A stretch of 64,000 nucleotides of DNA from NCBI RefSeq assembly GCF_027596085.1, contig NC_072452.1, positions 5,762,814 through 5,826,813 on the forward strand, given 5' to 3'. Below, piece by piece: positions 49,830-64,000 of this stretch. Each line of letters starts with the position of its first letter. The stretch's first letter is position 1. This stretch comes from Anoplopoma fimbria (lineage: Eukaryota; Chordata; Actinopteri; Perciformes; Anoplopomatidae). The translations under genes and the position numbers were made by a program. Under the pieces are notes generated by a model. It was not told the origin of the DNA. It saw only the letters and a program-made list of their open reading frames with translations, and ran no database searches.

Positions 49830-52800
49830 CATTCCAGTACTTACAGACAGGTAGACTTGAGCAGGCACTCCGTTGAACTTCAGTCGCAGGGGATTCTGGG
49901 AGCTGGACAGGGCAGAGAGACGAGCAGGCCAGTACGGCGGCAGGGAGCCGTTGGCCGCGCCGCCGATGCTCCAGTACACCCCAAAGACCCGAGAGGCGTC
50001 CTGAGCCAGGCAGCTGCAGTCCTCCACAGACAGGCCGACCTCCTTCACCTGGTTTTAACAAAGCACACGGGACGCGTTAGTTCTGCCACCGCCACCGCTG
50101 GGACTGTTACTTTATGTCAAACATGTAGAGTGGACATTTGTCTGTAGGAAAGAGCCCTCCTACCTGACTGAGGGAGCGCCAGTCCATGTTGGCACTACCC
50201 AGGTAGAAGTGCTTTTGATCCACCACCCACAGCTTGGTGTGGACAATGCCTCCAGTCACAGCCCCGAGGTCCACCTCTCTGACTTCTGCACCTGAAAACA
50301 AAATTAAAAAAAACACACAGACGATCAGAAATTAGTGCAGAGTCAATTTAATTTTTGAACCTGATTAAATCATGGTTTAACCATAAAGTTAAACCTCTGT
50401 TTAAACATCAGTTTAGCTTAGATTCGGTTGCACCATAACTTTAAACTCCAATGTAAATTTGATCCAGAATTAACTGTTAACTTACACTTGAGGAGAAAGG
50501 AGGAAGTGGTTGCCTTTTTGTGACGGTTAGAGCTAAATAATCTAGTTCTTATACAAAAGTTAAGGGACAGACTCAACCAAACTGAGTTTTATGATGCTGC
50601 TGCTGCTAAGTTTATATCCAGATAACTGTTCAGCAAGGAAACTGTCCTGGAGCTGATTGTCTTTCTTTCCTTCCTGTGAAATGTATTTTCTTATTGTGCT
50701 GTTAAAATCTATTATATGGCCGTCTTGATTCATTAATTTGGCCAATAAGTTTTCTGCCTAACTATCATGAGTAACGTTAGACTAACTCATTTACGTTTTA
50801 GTTAGCTAGCTAGCTGGCTAGCAATATAATGTTTTGTTAATAATACAGAGAAGAAGTTTTTTATGCCACAGAGCCCTACTTAATTATAAATAATTGCTCA
50901 GTTTAAACCCAGTTTTGCTAAATTCAGAATAGAACTAATCTTAGATTAAATGAACCTGTGTTGTTTTACCCATCCTAAATGTGTGTGTTTTTAACATACA
51001 GGTGATGTGGCCTAGTTCAGTTGTATTTGATGGTGCACACGGCACTGAGGAAACACAGAGAGCTCCATGTCGTAGTGACAACGTACCTGCTGCAGCCAGT
51101 TGTGCTGTATCTTCAGTCGAGCTCTGGGGGGCGTTGACGGCAATCTGGAGGTTCACGCCTTTGGATTTGAGCTGTTTAAGTTGCTCAAAGACCATTCTTC
51201 CCTGCAAAATATGTGGACGTGATATCACACACATTAGAGGATCAAAACATTAGTGCATCATCAGAGTAGAGCACGCCACTGAGCTAACCTGAGAGTCAGA
51301 GGAGTCCGCCAACTCGTCGCCTCGCAGAGTCAAGTAGAAAGCAGCGATCTGCACCGAGCTGTTGGCCTTGTCCAGCAGACGCAGCCAGCTGTCTGCGATG
51401 CTCCCTCTGGGCGAGGGAGAAGACTGGTAGAGACCCACGGGGATGCTCTCCACCAACTGCACTCTGAGCAAAGGAGGGGGAGAAACTAAAGCTCCAACCA
51501 CGTACAAACCAAACACAATGCTGCCATCATCTCAAACTAGAGCCGCTCAACTTTGAAGTTGGCCTGGATTTTGCAGAGCTCTTATGACATTTCTTTAACT
51601 GCTCATATGTCAGCTTTAAAACGGCAAAATGGACGATGATGTCTGTTGCATCATGTCCATTTTGGGGGAGAGAGAAGGGATGACATGCAGCACAGTGCCA
51701 CAGGGCAGATTACGAACTCGGGGCCGGTACAAATGACTCCTTTTGTCACAGCTAGTGGTTCACAACAACAAATTGTCTTACCGACAGTCGGTGCTGCAAG
51801 GCTCTGGTACGAAGCCGAAGCCCTCCAGCCAGTGCAGCTCCAGCTGAGCCGCGAGCTGAGCCACGGACAGGGGAAGGCCGTAGTGCCAAACGTGCTGGCC
51901 GAACCCCCCTAGAAGCAGCAGGGTGGTGGGCAAGAAGCAGAAGAGGACGAAACTGGAGCATCCTGAGCTCTGCGGAACAAAACCAGAACCAGTTTAGCTT
52001 GTGAGCGAATGTGTGAAGACCCGAGCACAGCTGTGACAGGAGACTGGGGAACAGCCGAGGACCGTGTTGCATGCCAAAGCTGTTGCTGCAGGGCGTGGTG
52101 ACATTCCATTTTGTGTGGCTGTCTCACTCTGATAAGACCACAGAGGCAACAGTGGGAGGCAATAAGATCAACATGGCTCACCTTGGTTGACCTGGTCGAC
52201 TGAGCTTTAGTGGGTTTCTCTGGCGCTACAGGAGAGGTCGGTTCATCGACGTCGGCCCTTTCCTCTGCGGCATCAGAAACCTCAGGCTGGCTTAGTATGA
52301 GCGGTTCGTGATGCTCCTCCGCTGAATCGTGGCCCTCAGACTTCTCATCCGCAAACTCATCCTCGCATTCAACGTCTGACGAGGATCTGCTGTCATTTAA
52401 TTCAAGCGGGTGCGTCGGCTTCGTGTCCCACGGCGGCTGTTCATCCATAATGGCCTCCTCTTGGCTAACCTCGGCTGCGTGAAGGATGTCCGCGGGCTCT
52501 GACTTTTCCGTATCTCCAGAAGCAGTGAGGATGATCCTGCTTCTTCCGTGCTGCTCTTCTGCGTCCTCCGGTGGCTTTTGGCTGACGTAGGCCTCGGCTG
52601 GATGGCGAGATACGGGGGCAGCCCGTGCGCCGTCAGTTTCTGTTTCAAACTCTTTGCTCTGGTCTCGCTCTGGTACATGCTGCTCCGAGCCGTGGTCTGG
52701 TCTGAGGGCAGGCCTGGGGCTCGCAGTCATTGAAGAGTACTGTGCAGGCTCGGACAAACTCCAGCTCTTGGGTGCAGTAATCAGGGGACTACGGGCTGCT

Positions 52801-54933
52801 GCTGCTAGTTCTGGACTGCCGAACGGAGGGGGGGCTTCCAGGCCGACTTTGGGGACGCGGACTGTTGGCAGTGGGAGAGCCGTTTCTCTGACCTCGAGCG
52901 GCTTGGATTTCGAGGCCTCCGCACTCCCACCTGAAGCCTTCCCAGCAGGCTGAGCTCCGGGGACGGGGGCATCTTTTTTGAGAGCAGCTGGCTCCGGGGT
53001 CGCGCTGGCAATGGCCGGCCGTTTGTTGAAAGTGGGGATTCGGGAGACGAGTTTACCGCCTTTGCGGTTCATGTCTTCTTTCTCCTCAAACTCTTTTCTT
53101 GCAGCCTTGTCGTCAACCAGCAGGCGGTCCAGCACCACACTGCAATACTTCAGCTCCTGAGGAGGATCGCACTTTATGAGGAAAAATATATACATCCTAC
53201 ATCCTGTGTAGCTTATATGAATATCTATCTCACACACAAGTTTTAACTCAATGGCTCTAAAAAAAAAAATACTCTCATGTCGTCCCCCATTGCTGCACAT
53301 AACAACTGAAATATCTTTTAAAAAATGCAAACAGTTAAAAAAAGAAGATATTTGCAAACCTAATGTTGTCTTTTGTCTTGACACTAACGCTGCATATTAT
53401 ATATACTACATATATGTATACTATATATATTACCTGGAGAGGGTTCCGTAGCACTGCAACAGCTAACTAGACAAGTCACACCTATTCAAATGAGCTCTCC
53501 CTGTCTGGTACACCTCAGCATGGCCGGCACACACTGATCAACATGTTGTCCTACTTGTTTATGCACAAGACATGAGTGTTACCATGGCTACAAACATTCT
53601 TCAACTTTACATTCTGATGGCAGTCAAAAGCTGGACACTAAACTTGCTTTGCTTTAAGCTCCATTTCCATTAAACATACGCTGACATCCCATGGCAACCG
53701 TGTTTCAGTATTCCAAAGAAGAAAGCCGGGATGGCTCATCAAGGCGTGGCTGATCTGCTGGTCATATTTCTGCAGCTGCTGCATTCATTCTACAAGATGT
53801 ATTGTAGTCCTCCAATAGACTATGACGTTACTGTCCAAACAGTGTTTCATTTACTCTACCTTGATGCTACTGAACACCTGCCAGAAGTTAAAAGAAGTGA
53901 TTATTTTCCCTTTTTTTGTGTCACAGTTTTTTCTTGTCACAATAGGACATTCATTCATTCATTCATTTATTGTCCGTAACCTGCTTATCCAGTTAAGGGT
54001 CGCAGGGGTGCTGGAGCCGATCTCAGCTGTCAATGGGAGAAGGCAGGGTACACCTGGACAGGTCGCCAGTCTGTCGCAGGGCTGACATATAGAGACAAAC
54101 AACCATTCACACTCACATCCACACCTACGGGCAATTGAGCTGCTTCAGGTTCAGGGTCCTGCTAACGAGCATGCTGGCTCACTGTCACAGCTAACAGCGA
54201 CGCTTGAATAGAGCAGGGTCATCGTTAATGTTATCAGTAACACCTGGGCTTGTCCTGACAACACACAATGCCTGCTGTGAAAAAAACAACAACTATCCAG
54301 CCCAACTAATACAGGATTGTTCTTGTACAAATATAGATATCAGTCAATGGTCTTTTTTTCCATAAATGCACAAAATATATATTTTTAATAATAAAAAACA
54401 CAAATAAGATAATATTAACCCACAAATATCAAGTGATATTGATCTCAAAGCTTTTGGTTGAGCTCTTATGTTTATATGTCAATAACTAACTCACATGATG
54501 CTAAACATACAGAACCAGTCAAAAGTTTGGACACACCTTCTCATTCAACTACTTTGAAGAATGTAAAATATAAAACATATTCTGGTTTGTTGAGCATTTG
54601 TTTGTTTACCACATAATGTGTTCCTTCATAGTTTGGATGTCTTCAATATTAATCTACAATGTATAAAGAAAGAAAGAAAGAAAGAAAACCCATTGAATGA
54701 GAAGGTGTGTCCAAACCTTTGACTGGTACTGTATAATATATAATTCGGCTTTACTGCTCTACACCAGGCTAGAGGAGATTAGGACACTTCCGCACTAGTC
54801 ATTCGATATGTCCTGTTGGTGACAACATGCTGCTGCACAGACACACAGCATCATCTCTCTCACCACGTGGCTGCATAAATAAGAGTCCTGCTCCACCTAA
54901 CAGCAAGAGGAGTGCGCGCGCGTGCGTGCGTGC

Positions 54934-54995
<62 letters not shown>

Positions 54996-55667
54996 CTGTG
55001 AGAGGAATGATTGACTACCGTGACACCAGCCTCCTCAGCGGTTTCCTCCTCCAGGTCAGCAGGGACACTTGAATGCGTCTCCATCACTTGGCCTCGGACG
55101 GACTCAGAGTCTGACTCATCCGAATCCTAACGGGACAAGACCGATTACAGGACACACAGGTGAAGGATATGCATCTGGATGTACAGAAGGCCAATGGTTA
55201 AAGCCATACAGTCTCATAGTAAACACAGTGCAACACTTACCATGGTGCAGTAACTTGCAGAGGGGTTGACGCTCGCGATGCAGTTATTAACTATTAAGGG
55301 TTATTCTAACAGATGGTGCACACATAAAGTAGTAACAGAGGTATATATATGTATATGTATGTATGTATGTATATATACACACACACACGACAGCTTAAGC
55401 CCGGCTGGTCTCTGCAGACGCCCTCCTTCACTACAACCTCTCCGCTGAGCGACGTGGCTGACTGTGAAGGCTTGTTTTCAGCAGCAGAGGGAGGAAGAGG
55501 AGGCGGAAAAGCTGAGTAATACAAAGAAGACCCACCTCGTGCGCAGACGTCCCGGGCGGGAGGCTCGACCTTCCCCGTGCTGCCGGCGGCGGCGTCGTGT
55601 CCCGGAACTCTTCCTCACCCGCCTGCCGGGGGCGGATGGATTTCCTGGACCGCAGCACCATCGGCAT
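47191..55667 (-). CDS. PLD3/PLD4-like phospholipase D-fold protein with long N-terminal extension
   Basis: Twelve exons, minus: 55667-55536, 55126-55019, 53156-52182, 51969-51782, 51463-51289, 51201-51087, 50291-50164, 50048-49845, 49585-49446, 48858-48693, 48587-48488, 47393-47191. Phases agree and predict 877 aa; PLD3 is about 490 aa. Residues 1-405 (first three exons, all phase 0) are acidic, Pro/Ser-rich and without recognised domains. A membrane helix follows at about 411-430 ([17 protein letters not shown]), then the luminal PLD fold. HKD 1: H582, K584, D589 in [23 protein letters not shown] 2: H798, K800, D805 in [20 protein letters not shown]. Both catalytic motifs are intact, unlike PLD5. 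PLD3/PLD4 are endolysosomal 5'-3' exonucleases, so that activity is expected. The C-terminus ([11 protein letters not shown]) differs from mammalian PLD3. An internal promoter producing only the short form is possible. Confidence 0.85.
53951..54140 (+). repeat. Retroposon-like repeat (CATT)n ... CTGGAGCCGATCTCAGCTG
   Basis: Starts with a cattcattcattcattcatt run, then taacctgcttatccagttaa, ggtcgcaggggtgctggagc, gtacacctggacaggtcgcc and accattcacactcacatcca. This order is found in an abundant teleost non-LTR repeat. It lies in intron 2 of the PLD3-like gene. Confidence 0.65.
54510..54731. mobile_element. Tc1-related MITE, copy 2
   Basis: Flanked by TA on both sides; left end cagaaccagtcaaaagtttg, right end tttgactggtactg. 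It has an internal (GAAA)n expansion near 54667-54687. In intron 2 of the PLD3-like gene. Confidence 0.88.
54914..54991. repeat. (GC/GT)n microsatellite beside PLD3-like exon 2
   Basis: Starts gcgcgcgcgtgcgtgcgtgc and continues as pure GT for about 50 bp, ending about 28 bp from the exon 2 donor (exon ends at 55019). Confidence 0.93.
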
Positions 55668-55879
55668 CCTGAGGGGAACCCGCTTTAAGGACGCAGTGGC
55701 ACGGGACGTAGAGTTAGGGATTCGCTCTCTCTGGAAGACGGCTTAATGTGGAGACATCGAGCAGAAACCCCTTCCTCTGTGACGTAAACTGATAATATGA
55801 CGTTTAATGCGAGGTGAGCCCTGAAGCGTTTCTTCAGGTACGTAAACAACAACTTGAAGAAACCGCGATTTCCTGTCCT

Positions 55880-56075
55880 CGCTGATTGGCTGATTGGATT
55901 CAAAGCAATTGGCCCCGCCCACCAGGTCTACGTATGTCCTCGTAGCCCCGCCCACCAGGTACTACGTATGTCCTCGTAGCCCCGCCCACCAGGCACTACG
56001 TAGGTCCTCGTAGCCCCGCCCACCAGGCACTACGTAGGTCCTCGTAGCCCCGCCCACCAGGCACTACGTAGGCCA
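55880..56075. promoter_or_regulatory. Divergent promoter of the PLD3-like gene and gpr137: CCAAT boxes plus 34-bp GC-box minisatellite
   Basis: Three ATTGG (CCAAT reverse) motifs lie at about 55883-55912 (gattggctgattgg and aattgg). They are followed by five tandem units starting at 55913, 55946, 55980, 56014 and 56048, the last one partial. Each unit has an Sp1-type box ccccgccc, then accagg, a tacgta palindrome and tcctcgtag. The PLD3-like ATG is at 55667 (minus) and the inferred gpr137 first exon starts near 56080 (plus). Confidence 0.7.
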
Positions 56076-56079
56076 CACA

Positions 56080-56145
56080 ACCCGGAAGCGAGGGATTACC
56101 GTCGTCTGCTGTTGATCCAGGAGCTTGTTGTTCACTTTAAACCAG
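56080..56145 (+). other. Putative non-coding first exon of gpr137
   Basis: GC-rich stretch beginning after the minisatellite (cggaagcgagggattaccgt) and ending at ttaaaccag followed by gtctgt, a possible donor. It would splice to the acceptor at 57519. Inferred only. Confidence 0.35.
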
Positions 56146-56845
56146 GTCTGTTGTTGTTGTTAAATGATTACTGACTAGTTTATACATTTGGTGTGTTTGC
56201 TTTGTTGTTTTGTGAGAAAGCGAAACGTAACAAGGAATAGTTGACATTGATTTCTGGTTAACAGAGTTGGTTTCAGGGAGTTAAGCCGTGGTGGAACTTA
56301 AATGACCTGGTTGTTTATGTCCCAGAGACCAGAGTTGAGACATGGAGCGAGCTGAGGTCAAAGGTCACTGACAAGTACCCAGGGCACGTGAGAAACTTGT
56401 ACAATATAATGCTCCACAAGTGTTACTTTCAGAAGTTTGAAATGTTGACAGTACTGTTGAAAATGAAAGAGAAAGTTTGAGCTTTTGTGCTGATTTGTTC
56501 AACCGGAACCTCTCTGTGATTGTCCTATAACTAATCAGGTCACTGTCTGTGGTTTGAGTCAATACAATGGTTGACACAGCTGTCAGAGTATGTAAACCAT
56601 ACCATATGACATTAGACTGATATAACAGGGAGGTTGTTACATTGTCATTCATTTTGAACAATTTTTAAAGTGAGATTTCTGCATGAATTTATTCTGTGAT
56701 ACTGCAGCTGAGAATGAAAGCTCATGTTTTGACTTCCCGTTACCATCGTGAGCCAGTGTCAAGAACAGCTATAAAACCGTACTATGACTCATATCAATAT
56801 TGGAGGGAGGCCTTATGGTTATTGCAGAACATAATAACCTCATAT

Positions 56846-56892
<47 letters not shown>

Positions 56893-57519
56893 CAGTCAAA
56901 AGTTTGGACACGCCTTCTCATTCAGTGGTTTTTCTTTATTTTTATTTTCATTTATGTTTTTATATAGATTAATATTGAAGACATCCAAACTATGAAGGAA
57001 CACATATGGAATTATGTGGTAAACAAACCAGAATATGTTTTACATTTTAGATTCTTCAAAGTAGTTGAATGAGAAGGTGTGAACAAACTTTTGACTGGTA
57101 CTGTATATGGTCTGGCAATATTTCCTCACTGACCATTGGTCATTTCAGAATATTTTTAAAGAAAAAACTAGTTGTGGTGGGCAATAGGGATAAATGATTG
57201 TTTTATGTTTATGTAATTTCATTAAATAGTACACTTTATTTTGAAAATCTATTGAGTAACTATGAAAGCTTCAAATAAAAATAGGATTGTCTGATGTTTC
57301 GCATATCAAGCAAATTAAACAGCACACTAATTAAGATGTAAAACAAATTAAATAAAAACCAGTATTAGCCTATTGTATTGGCCTAAGGTCTCATGGTGTA
57401 CATTGTCTTATCGGCCATACATATTCGTGTTATGAAGGTATACATTTTTCCTCCATATTGCCCATCTCTTGCTCAGTGTTCTGCTCGTGACCTGTTGACC
57501 CCTGGTGTCTTTGTTTCAG
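56146..57519. other. gpr137 intron 1 (inferred)
   Basis: Contains a (TA)n run at about 56848-56887 directly followed by a MITE. No coding block. Confidence 0.45.
56888..57103. mobile_element. Tc1-related MITE, copy 3
   Basis: Left end agtaccagtcaaaagtttgg abuts a (TA)n microsatellite, so the target duplication is masked; right end ttgactggtactgta. The interior matches copies 1 and 2 in reverse orientation (gaccatcca-free; blocks agattaatattgaagacatc and ctatgaaggaacacatatgg). Confidence 0.87.
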
Positions 57520-57526
57520 GTCTCCC

Positions 57527-57591
57527 ATGTGGACCGTCTGGGCTGAGAGGGGGAAGGTTCAGCAGTTTGTTCTGTGATGATGGACAGTTAG
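57527..57591 (+). promoter_or_regulatory. Two overlapping upstream ORFs in the gpr137 leader
   Basis: uORF 1 runs 57527-57577 (16 codons plus stop). Its TGA overlaps the ATG of uORF 2 (57577-57591, MMDS plus stop). Both lie between the acceptor at 57519 and the main ATG at 57612. They could dampen translation or permit reinitiation. Inference from sequence only. Confidence 0.45.
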
Positions 57592-57611
57592 TCAGTCCCG
57601 TCAGTACTCCA

Positions 57612-60776
<3,165 letters not shown>

Positions 60777-62378
60777 CCTCCACTTCTCACCACTATCAGG
60801 GTCTTCGTGTCCCTGATGACATTCTTCTGAAGGGCAGACCGCACACAGCTACCAGCAAGTAGTACCTTCCTCTGTGGACAGTTTTTTTTGCACTGAAGAC
60901 CTCAGGAATTCATCAACAAACGGTGAATATGCACCTTGTAGTTTTGAAACAGAGAATATATAGAATTTCTTTTTTTCTTGGCTTAAAAGGGAATGAACTT
61001 TGGTGGGAGAAGCCCCGACAGACAAAACATTGTGCTCAGTGATCTTCTCATAAATGATAAAGTGAGATAAAGTTACAATGTGTTTATTATTACAGTGTGC
61101 TTATTTTAAATATGTAATTTTCCTATTGTTGATGAAATAAGGTGAACTAGCTCTTACGATTCCCTAAAAATTGCACATTTAGCTTTTCTAAGCATTCCTT
61201 ATTGAACTAGAAAAGTGCACTCAGTAGAGTGCAAATCTCCGCCAGAGAGTGTGTCTGAATCGACCACTTCCAAGGACCAACGCCCTCTAGGCATTAACGG
61301 GGTTGTAAAGCGTCGTAGAACACACTTCCTCCAAAAAGCGATGATGTATGCAGACGATTTGAGACGATCTTACCAAAAACAGACTTCTACTCACCACATT
61401 GTCTGCCTCCGTAGCAGCGACTGAGTGGTGGCAATGTGCTCACCAGTGTACTGGTAGCTCAGTTAGCTGTAAGCCATACACACCTTCTCAAACAATACAA
61501 GTGTGGGATTGTGGGCGCAGATTAGCAACTGGGGGTCGGCAATACTCTCTGGCCTCCGCCTCCGACTGGTAAGAGTTGAGAGCAGTAAGTGAGGAGTCAG
61601 CCAGCAGTCATTGGCAATATGAAACGGGTAATAAAAGGTGTTTTGAGAAAGTGGGAGTCACTTCAACCACGAGAGGTCCTTGAGCCTGCAGCCAAAACTG
61701 GCCGCACAAAATATTTTGCAGTTTGCTGCAGCAGAATGCGAGGGTAGCCGTGGACAGACACAGAGATGCACACTCACTCACGGATGCACATGACCAATCG
61801 CGTGATCCTCCTGGCAGAGGTAATTAATGTACATAATGTAGTTCATAAGCTTCCAGCATGTGATATAAGCCTTGGAAACAACCACTGACCAAAGAAATAT
61901 GCAGTTTTGAAATTGACTAAAATACATCTGATCAACGGGTCACTTTGGTGTTCTGTGTCTTGAAGAACAGTAATGTCTTTTGTCACTTTTGATAAATAAT
62001 TCCACATAAGCATTGTCTATCTTCTAACTTCAGAGCAACACATCACTGCAGGTATTCACATCTCGGAGTTGTTTCCTTTAAGGCCGGTGTCTGCTGTCTC
62101 AGATTGTATGTCACTTTTGCAAAGAGTTTTATAATTTTTAATTTTAAAAGTTGCTTTTGATTTCTTATTCCCTTCTTGTGTAAATTGTTATTAGTTATTA
62201 ATTATTTTGATGCAAGTTTAACTTATTTTATAAAAAAATGCTTCTACCCTATAACTGTAGCAATAAATCAAATGTGATTGTCCTTTATGTCTTAACTGGA
62301 ATGAGGCTTCCTCATAGCAAGTCGCTCATATTTCTACCCCATGATTGATATTTACTATGTAAACAACAAACCAATAAA
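60777..62378 (+). other. 3' UTR and downstream of gpr137
   Basis: Follows the TGA at 60774-60776. AATAAA candidates are at about 62262-62267 and 62373-62378 (ccaataaaagaatc). The stretch includes TIR element copy C. The true transcript may end earlier. Confidence 0.4.
61217..61820. repeat. TIR-bounded interspersed element, copy C (longest)
   Basis: Starts cactcagtagagtgcaaatc with atctccgccag and ends gatcctcctggcagagg. Interior has ggggttgtaaagcg, caactgggggtcggcaatac, tcagccagcagtcattggca, aggtccttgagcctgcagcc and ggacagacacagagatgcac. At about 604 bp it is the most complete of the three copies. No transposase frame. Confidence 0.75.
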
Positions 62379-63128
62379 AGAATCTAAATGAGCTTGTTTG
62401 GCCTGTTGCTTAGTTAAAAACATGTGCTGTGTCTGATCGGTTTTACTACCAGCTCTGAACTTAATTAGTGCCCAGGATTTCAAGGCACTTATTTTTTTGT
62501 CTTTTATATTGACTACACTTTATTTTCAGGTCTATGATTTTTGCTTATTTTCCTTAAGATATTTTAAAGAATTTTCCCTGAATAACTAATGGCATTTGGT
62601 ACTCATATTGGGAAAATAACTAGCTGGATACTCACAGGTCAGCTGAACATAAATCTTAATTTGGAAAAATGTGGAAAAGAACACACATTTCAACAAATAG
62701 TACCTTTCTAATAATAAAAGGAATATGAATGACAATGTACCTGGTTTGAAAAGAGCATTTCTTACCTATAATTAGTAAAAACCACATGTGTCTATCCAGG
62801 TAACTTCCTGGGAAATAACACATCTGGAACTTAAAACATCACTGCTTTACTTAACGACACCAACATTGCTTTTACAACAATAAAAGCAGACCCGATAATC
62901 TGACTGGGAAGGGCTGGCCTGGGATTCGAGTGTTGCTTTTTCTGGTGCGAGAACATTCCAATTTCTTTCCTAAATATCTTTGGAATAATTCATCTCTAAT
63001 TCAAAGGAAACATTAAAAGCTCGGACACAGGAAGCCTGAACAGAAGTGCTTTAAATCCATCTATGGTATTTGTTTGTGAACATACACACCATTGTACATG
63101 TTGTGCCACTGCCATTTCAGTCAAACAG
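62379..63128. other. Short intergenic region between convergent gpr137 and syvn1
   Basis: AT-rich, no coding block, no recognised element. Confidence 0.55.
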
Positions 63129-63805
63129 TTTATTCTGCATTATGTACAGATCATCCTATTAAAACTCTTTATACAGTATGTACACATTCAAATAAATCCG
63201 TATGATACAGCGACTGCAGTGGCGACAGAAGAGTGATGAATGTTAAAGAAAAAGAGAGCCAAAGCAGCTGATCAAACTTCCATTGATTTGAATTCACTGG
63301 TTGTTGACACCGATCCAGGTGATGTGTAACATGTTGACGTGGTGAGCGGCACCACCTTAATGCCTGAAGGAAGCTGAATTTAAACAAAAATCAAATTGCA
63401 GGCAAAGACCTCACCGACAGTAAAACTACCAAACACAAGTCCGAACACCGTCTCCGTTACACCGACCAAATAGATGGGTTCGAAATTCCTCTTCCACCTG
63501 ATTAAACTTACAAACAGCTGCAGTATTCTTATTGCAGTAGTCAATCTGGGGGGGGGGGTTAATGAAAAAAATTAAATAGGAGTCGTGGTATTGCTTTCTG
63601 ACACAGAAACGGTCCAGGTGAGTGGTACCGACCAACCATCGCGTCTCCCGGTAGTCTGAGTCCAACTCGACAACAGTTAGGAACCTGAGCCTGTGGAAGG
63701 CGAGAGCCACGAGGAAGAGAGGCGATGAAGAACCAAAGCAACGATCTATCAGCTCACAGTTCCTGCTGGTCCAGAGCAATAAGTCCCGAGTCAGAGCGCG
63801 AGTGA
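63129..63805 (-). other. 3' UTR of syvn1
   Basis: Directly after the syvn1 stop codon. A minus-strand AATAAA (plus TTTATT) at about 63129-63134 in cagtttattctgc is a good poly(A) signal. A run of nine to ten G lies near 63548. The open frames here have no protein character. Confidence 0.6.
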
Positions 63806-64000
63806 TCAGTTGTCAGGAGGCGGGGAGGACGATGGCGACGATGAGGTCTCCAGCTTACGAAGGCGGCGGCGCCTCAGCTCGGCGGCGTTGGGCTCTCCGT
63901 CCTCCTCCCCCTCCGCGCCCGCCGCTCCTTCGTCCAGCTCTTCTTTTCTCTCCGTGTCCGAGGCGGTGGAAGTAGAGTCAGCCTGCTGAGAGGAGACTAC
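63806..64000 (-). CDS. syvn1: SYVN1 (Hrd1) C-terminal end, partial
   Basis: Only the last 64 codons lie in the window; the gene continues past the right edge. The frame reads VVSSQQADSTSTASDTERKE, an acidic stretch and AAELRRRRLRKLETSSS before the stop at 63806-63808. The ELRRRRL(Q/R)KLE block near the end is the typical C-terminus of SYVN1, the membrane RING ubiquitin ligase of ER-associated degradation. RING and membrane parts are outside the window, so the call rests on this tail and on proximity to gpr137, since both genes map to 11q13.1 in human. Confidence 0.72.
   Translation of the reverse strand, partial: VVSSQQADSTSTASDTERKEELDEGAAGAEGEEDGEPNAAELRRRRLRKLETSSSPSSSPPPDN

Noticed and set aside
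51909..52181. Continuation of the large PLD3-like exon past 52182 to 51909 as one ORF
   Set aside because: A good donor (AAG|GTGAGC) ends the exon at 52182. The membrane-anchor exon in the next frame joins in phase, whereas the read-through has no homology.
63426..63779. 117-codon minus-strand ORF next to syvn1
   Set aside because: Lies after the syvn1 stop codon in its 3' UTR, with low-complexity composition and no homology recognised.

Overview
The window is vertebrate nuclear DNA, almost certainly from a spiny-rayed teleost fish. Genes are split into short exons with GT-AG introns. Long (GT)n/(AC)n and (TTA)n microsatellites are frequent. A Tc1-type transposon, related miniature elements and interspersed repeats of a kind common in teleosts fill introns and intergenic DNA. 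No prokaryotic, viral or CRISPR features were seen.

Layout. (1) 1-3.5 kb, +: last exons of a CRACD/KIAA1211-family actin-regulator gene, ending in a 21-bp coding minisatellite and the conserved ALAKKKAKAW tail. (2) 3.5-15.3 kb: 3' UTR and repeat-rich DNA without genes. (3) 15.4-22.6 kb, -: a complete 12-exon LONRF gene (two RING fingers, TPR segments, LON substrate-binding domain; 747 aa). (4) 22.7-27.7 kb: intergenic. (5) 27.7-33.1 kb, -: complete commd5 (7 exons, 211 aa), with a dead Tc1 transposon in intron 2. (6) 33.1-34.5 kb: divergent promoter region holding five copies of a 29-bp motif split by LINE-tail-like and TTA-repeat DNA. (7) 34.5-41.1 kb, +: complete fam199x (389 aa). (8) 42.2-43.1 kb, -: an unrecognised, probably frameshifted coiled-coil ORF beside a degenerate tandem repeat. 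(9) 43.7-45.9 kb, +: smim19 (102 aa). (10) 47.2-55.7 kb, -: a PLD3/PLD4-type phospholipase-D-fold gene whose exon phases predict 877 aa, because about 405 disordered acidic residues precede the membrane anchor. (11) 55.9-56.1 kb: a 34-bp GC-box minisatellite in the shared promoter. (12) 57.5-62.4 kb, +: gpr137 (387 aa). (13) 63.1-64.0 kb, -: last exon of syvn1 (Hrd1).

The genes do not form one pathway, though several act in membrane, lysosome or ubiquitin biology: LONRF and SYVN1 are RING ubiquitin ligases, COMMD5 belongs to the Commander/cullin-regulating family, GPR137 is a lysosomal membrane protein, and PLD3-like proteins are endolysosomal nucleases. From memory of human gene order, CRACD-family/LONRF adjacency and GPR137/SYVN1 proximity look ancestral, whereas the overall order mixes segments from several human chromosomes.

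The observations most worth following are the N-terminally extended PLD3-like protein, the two promoter minisatellites, the frame conflict in the CRACD-family terminal exon, and the frameshifted coiled-coil ORF. Exon boundaries were assigned by reading splice signals and checking phase by hand. There was no transcript or alignment support.
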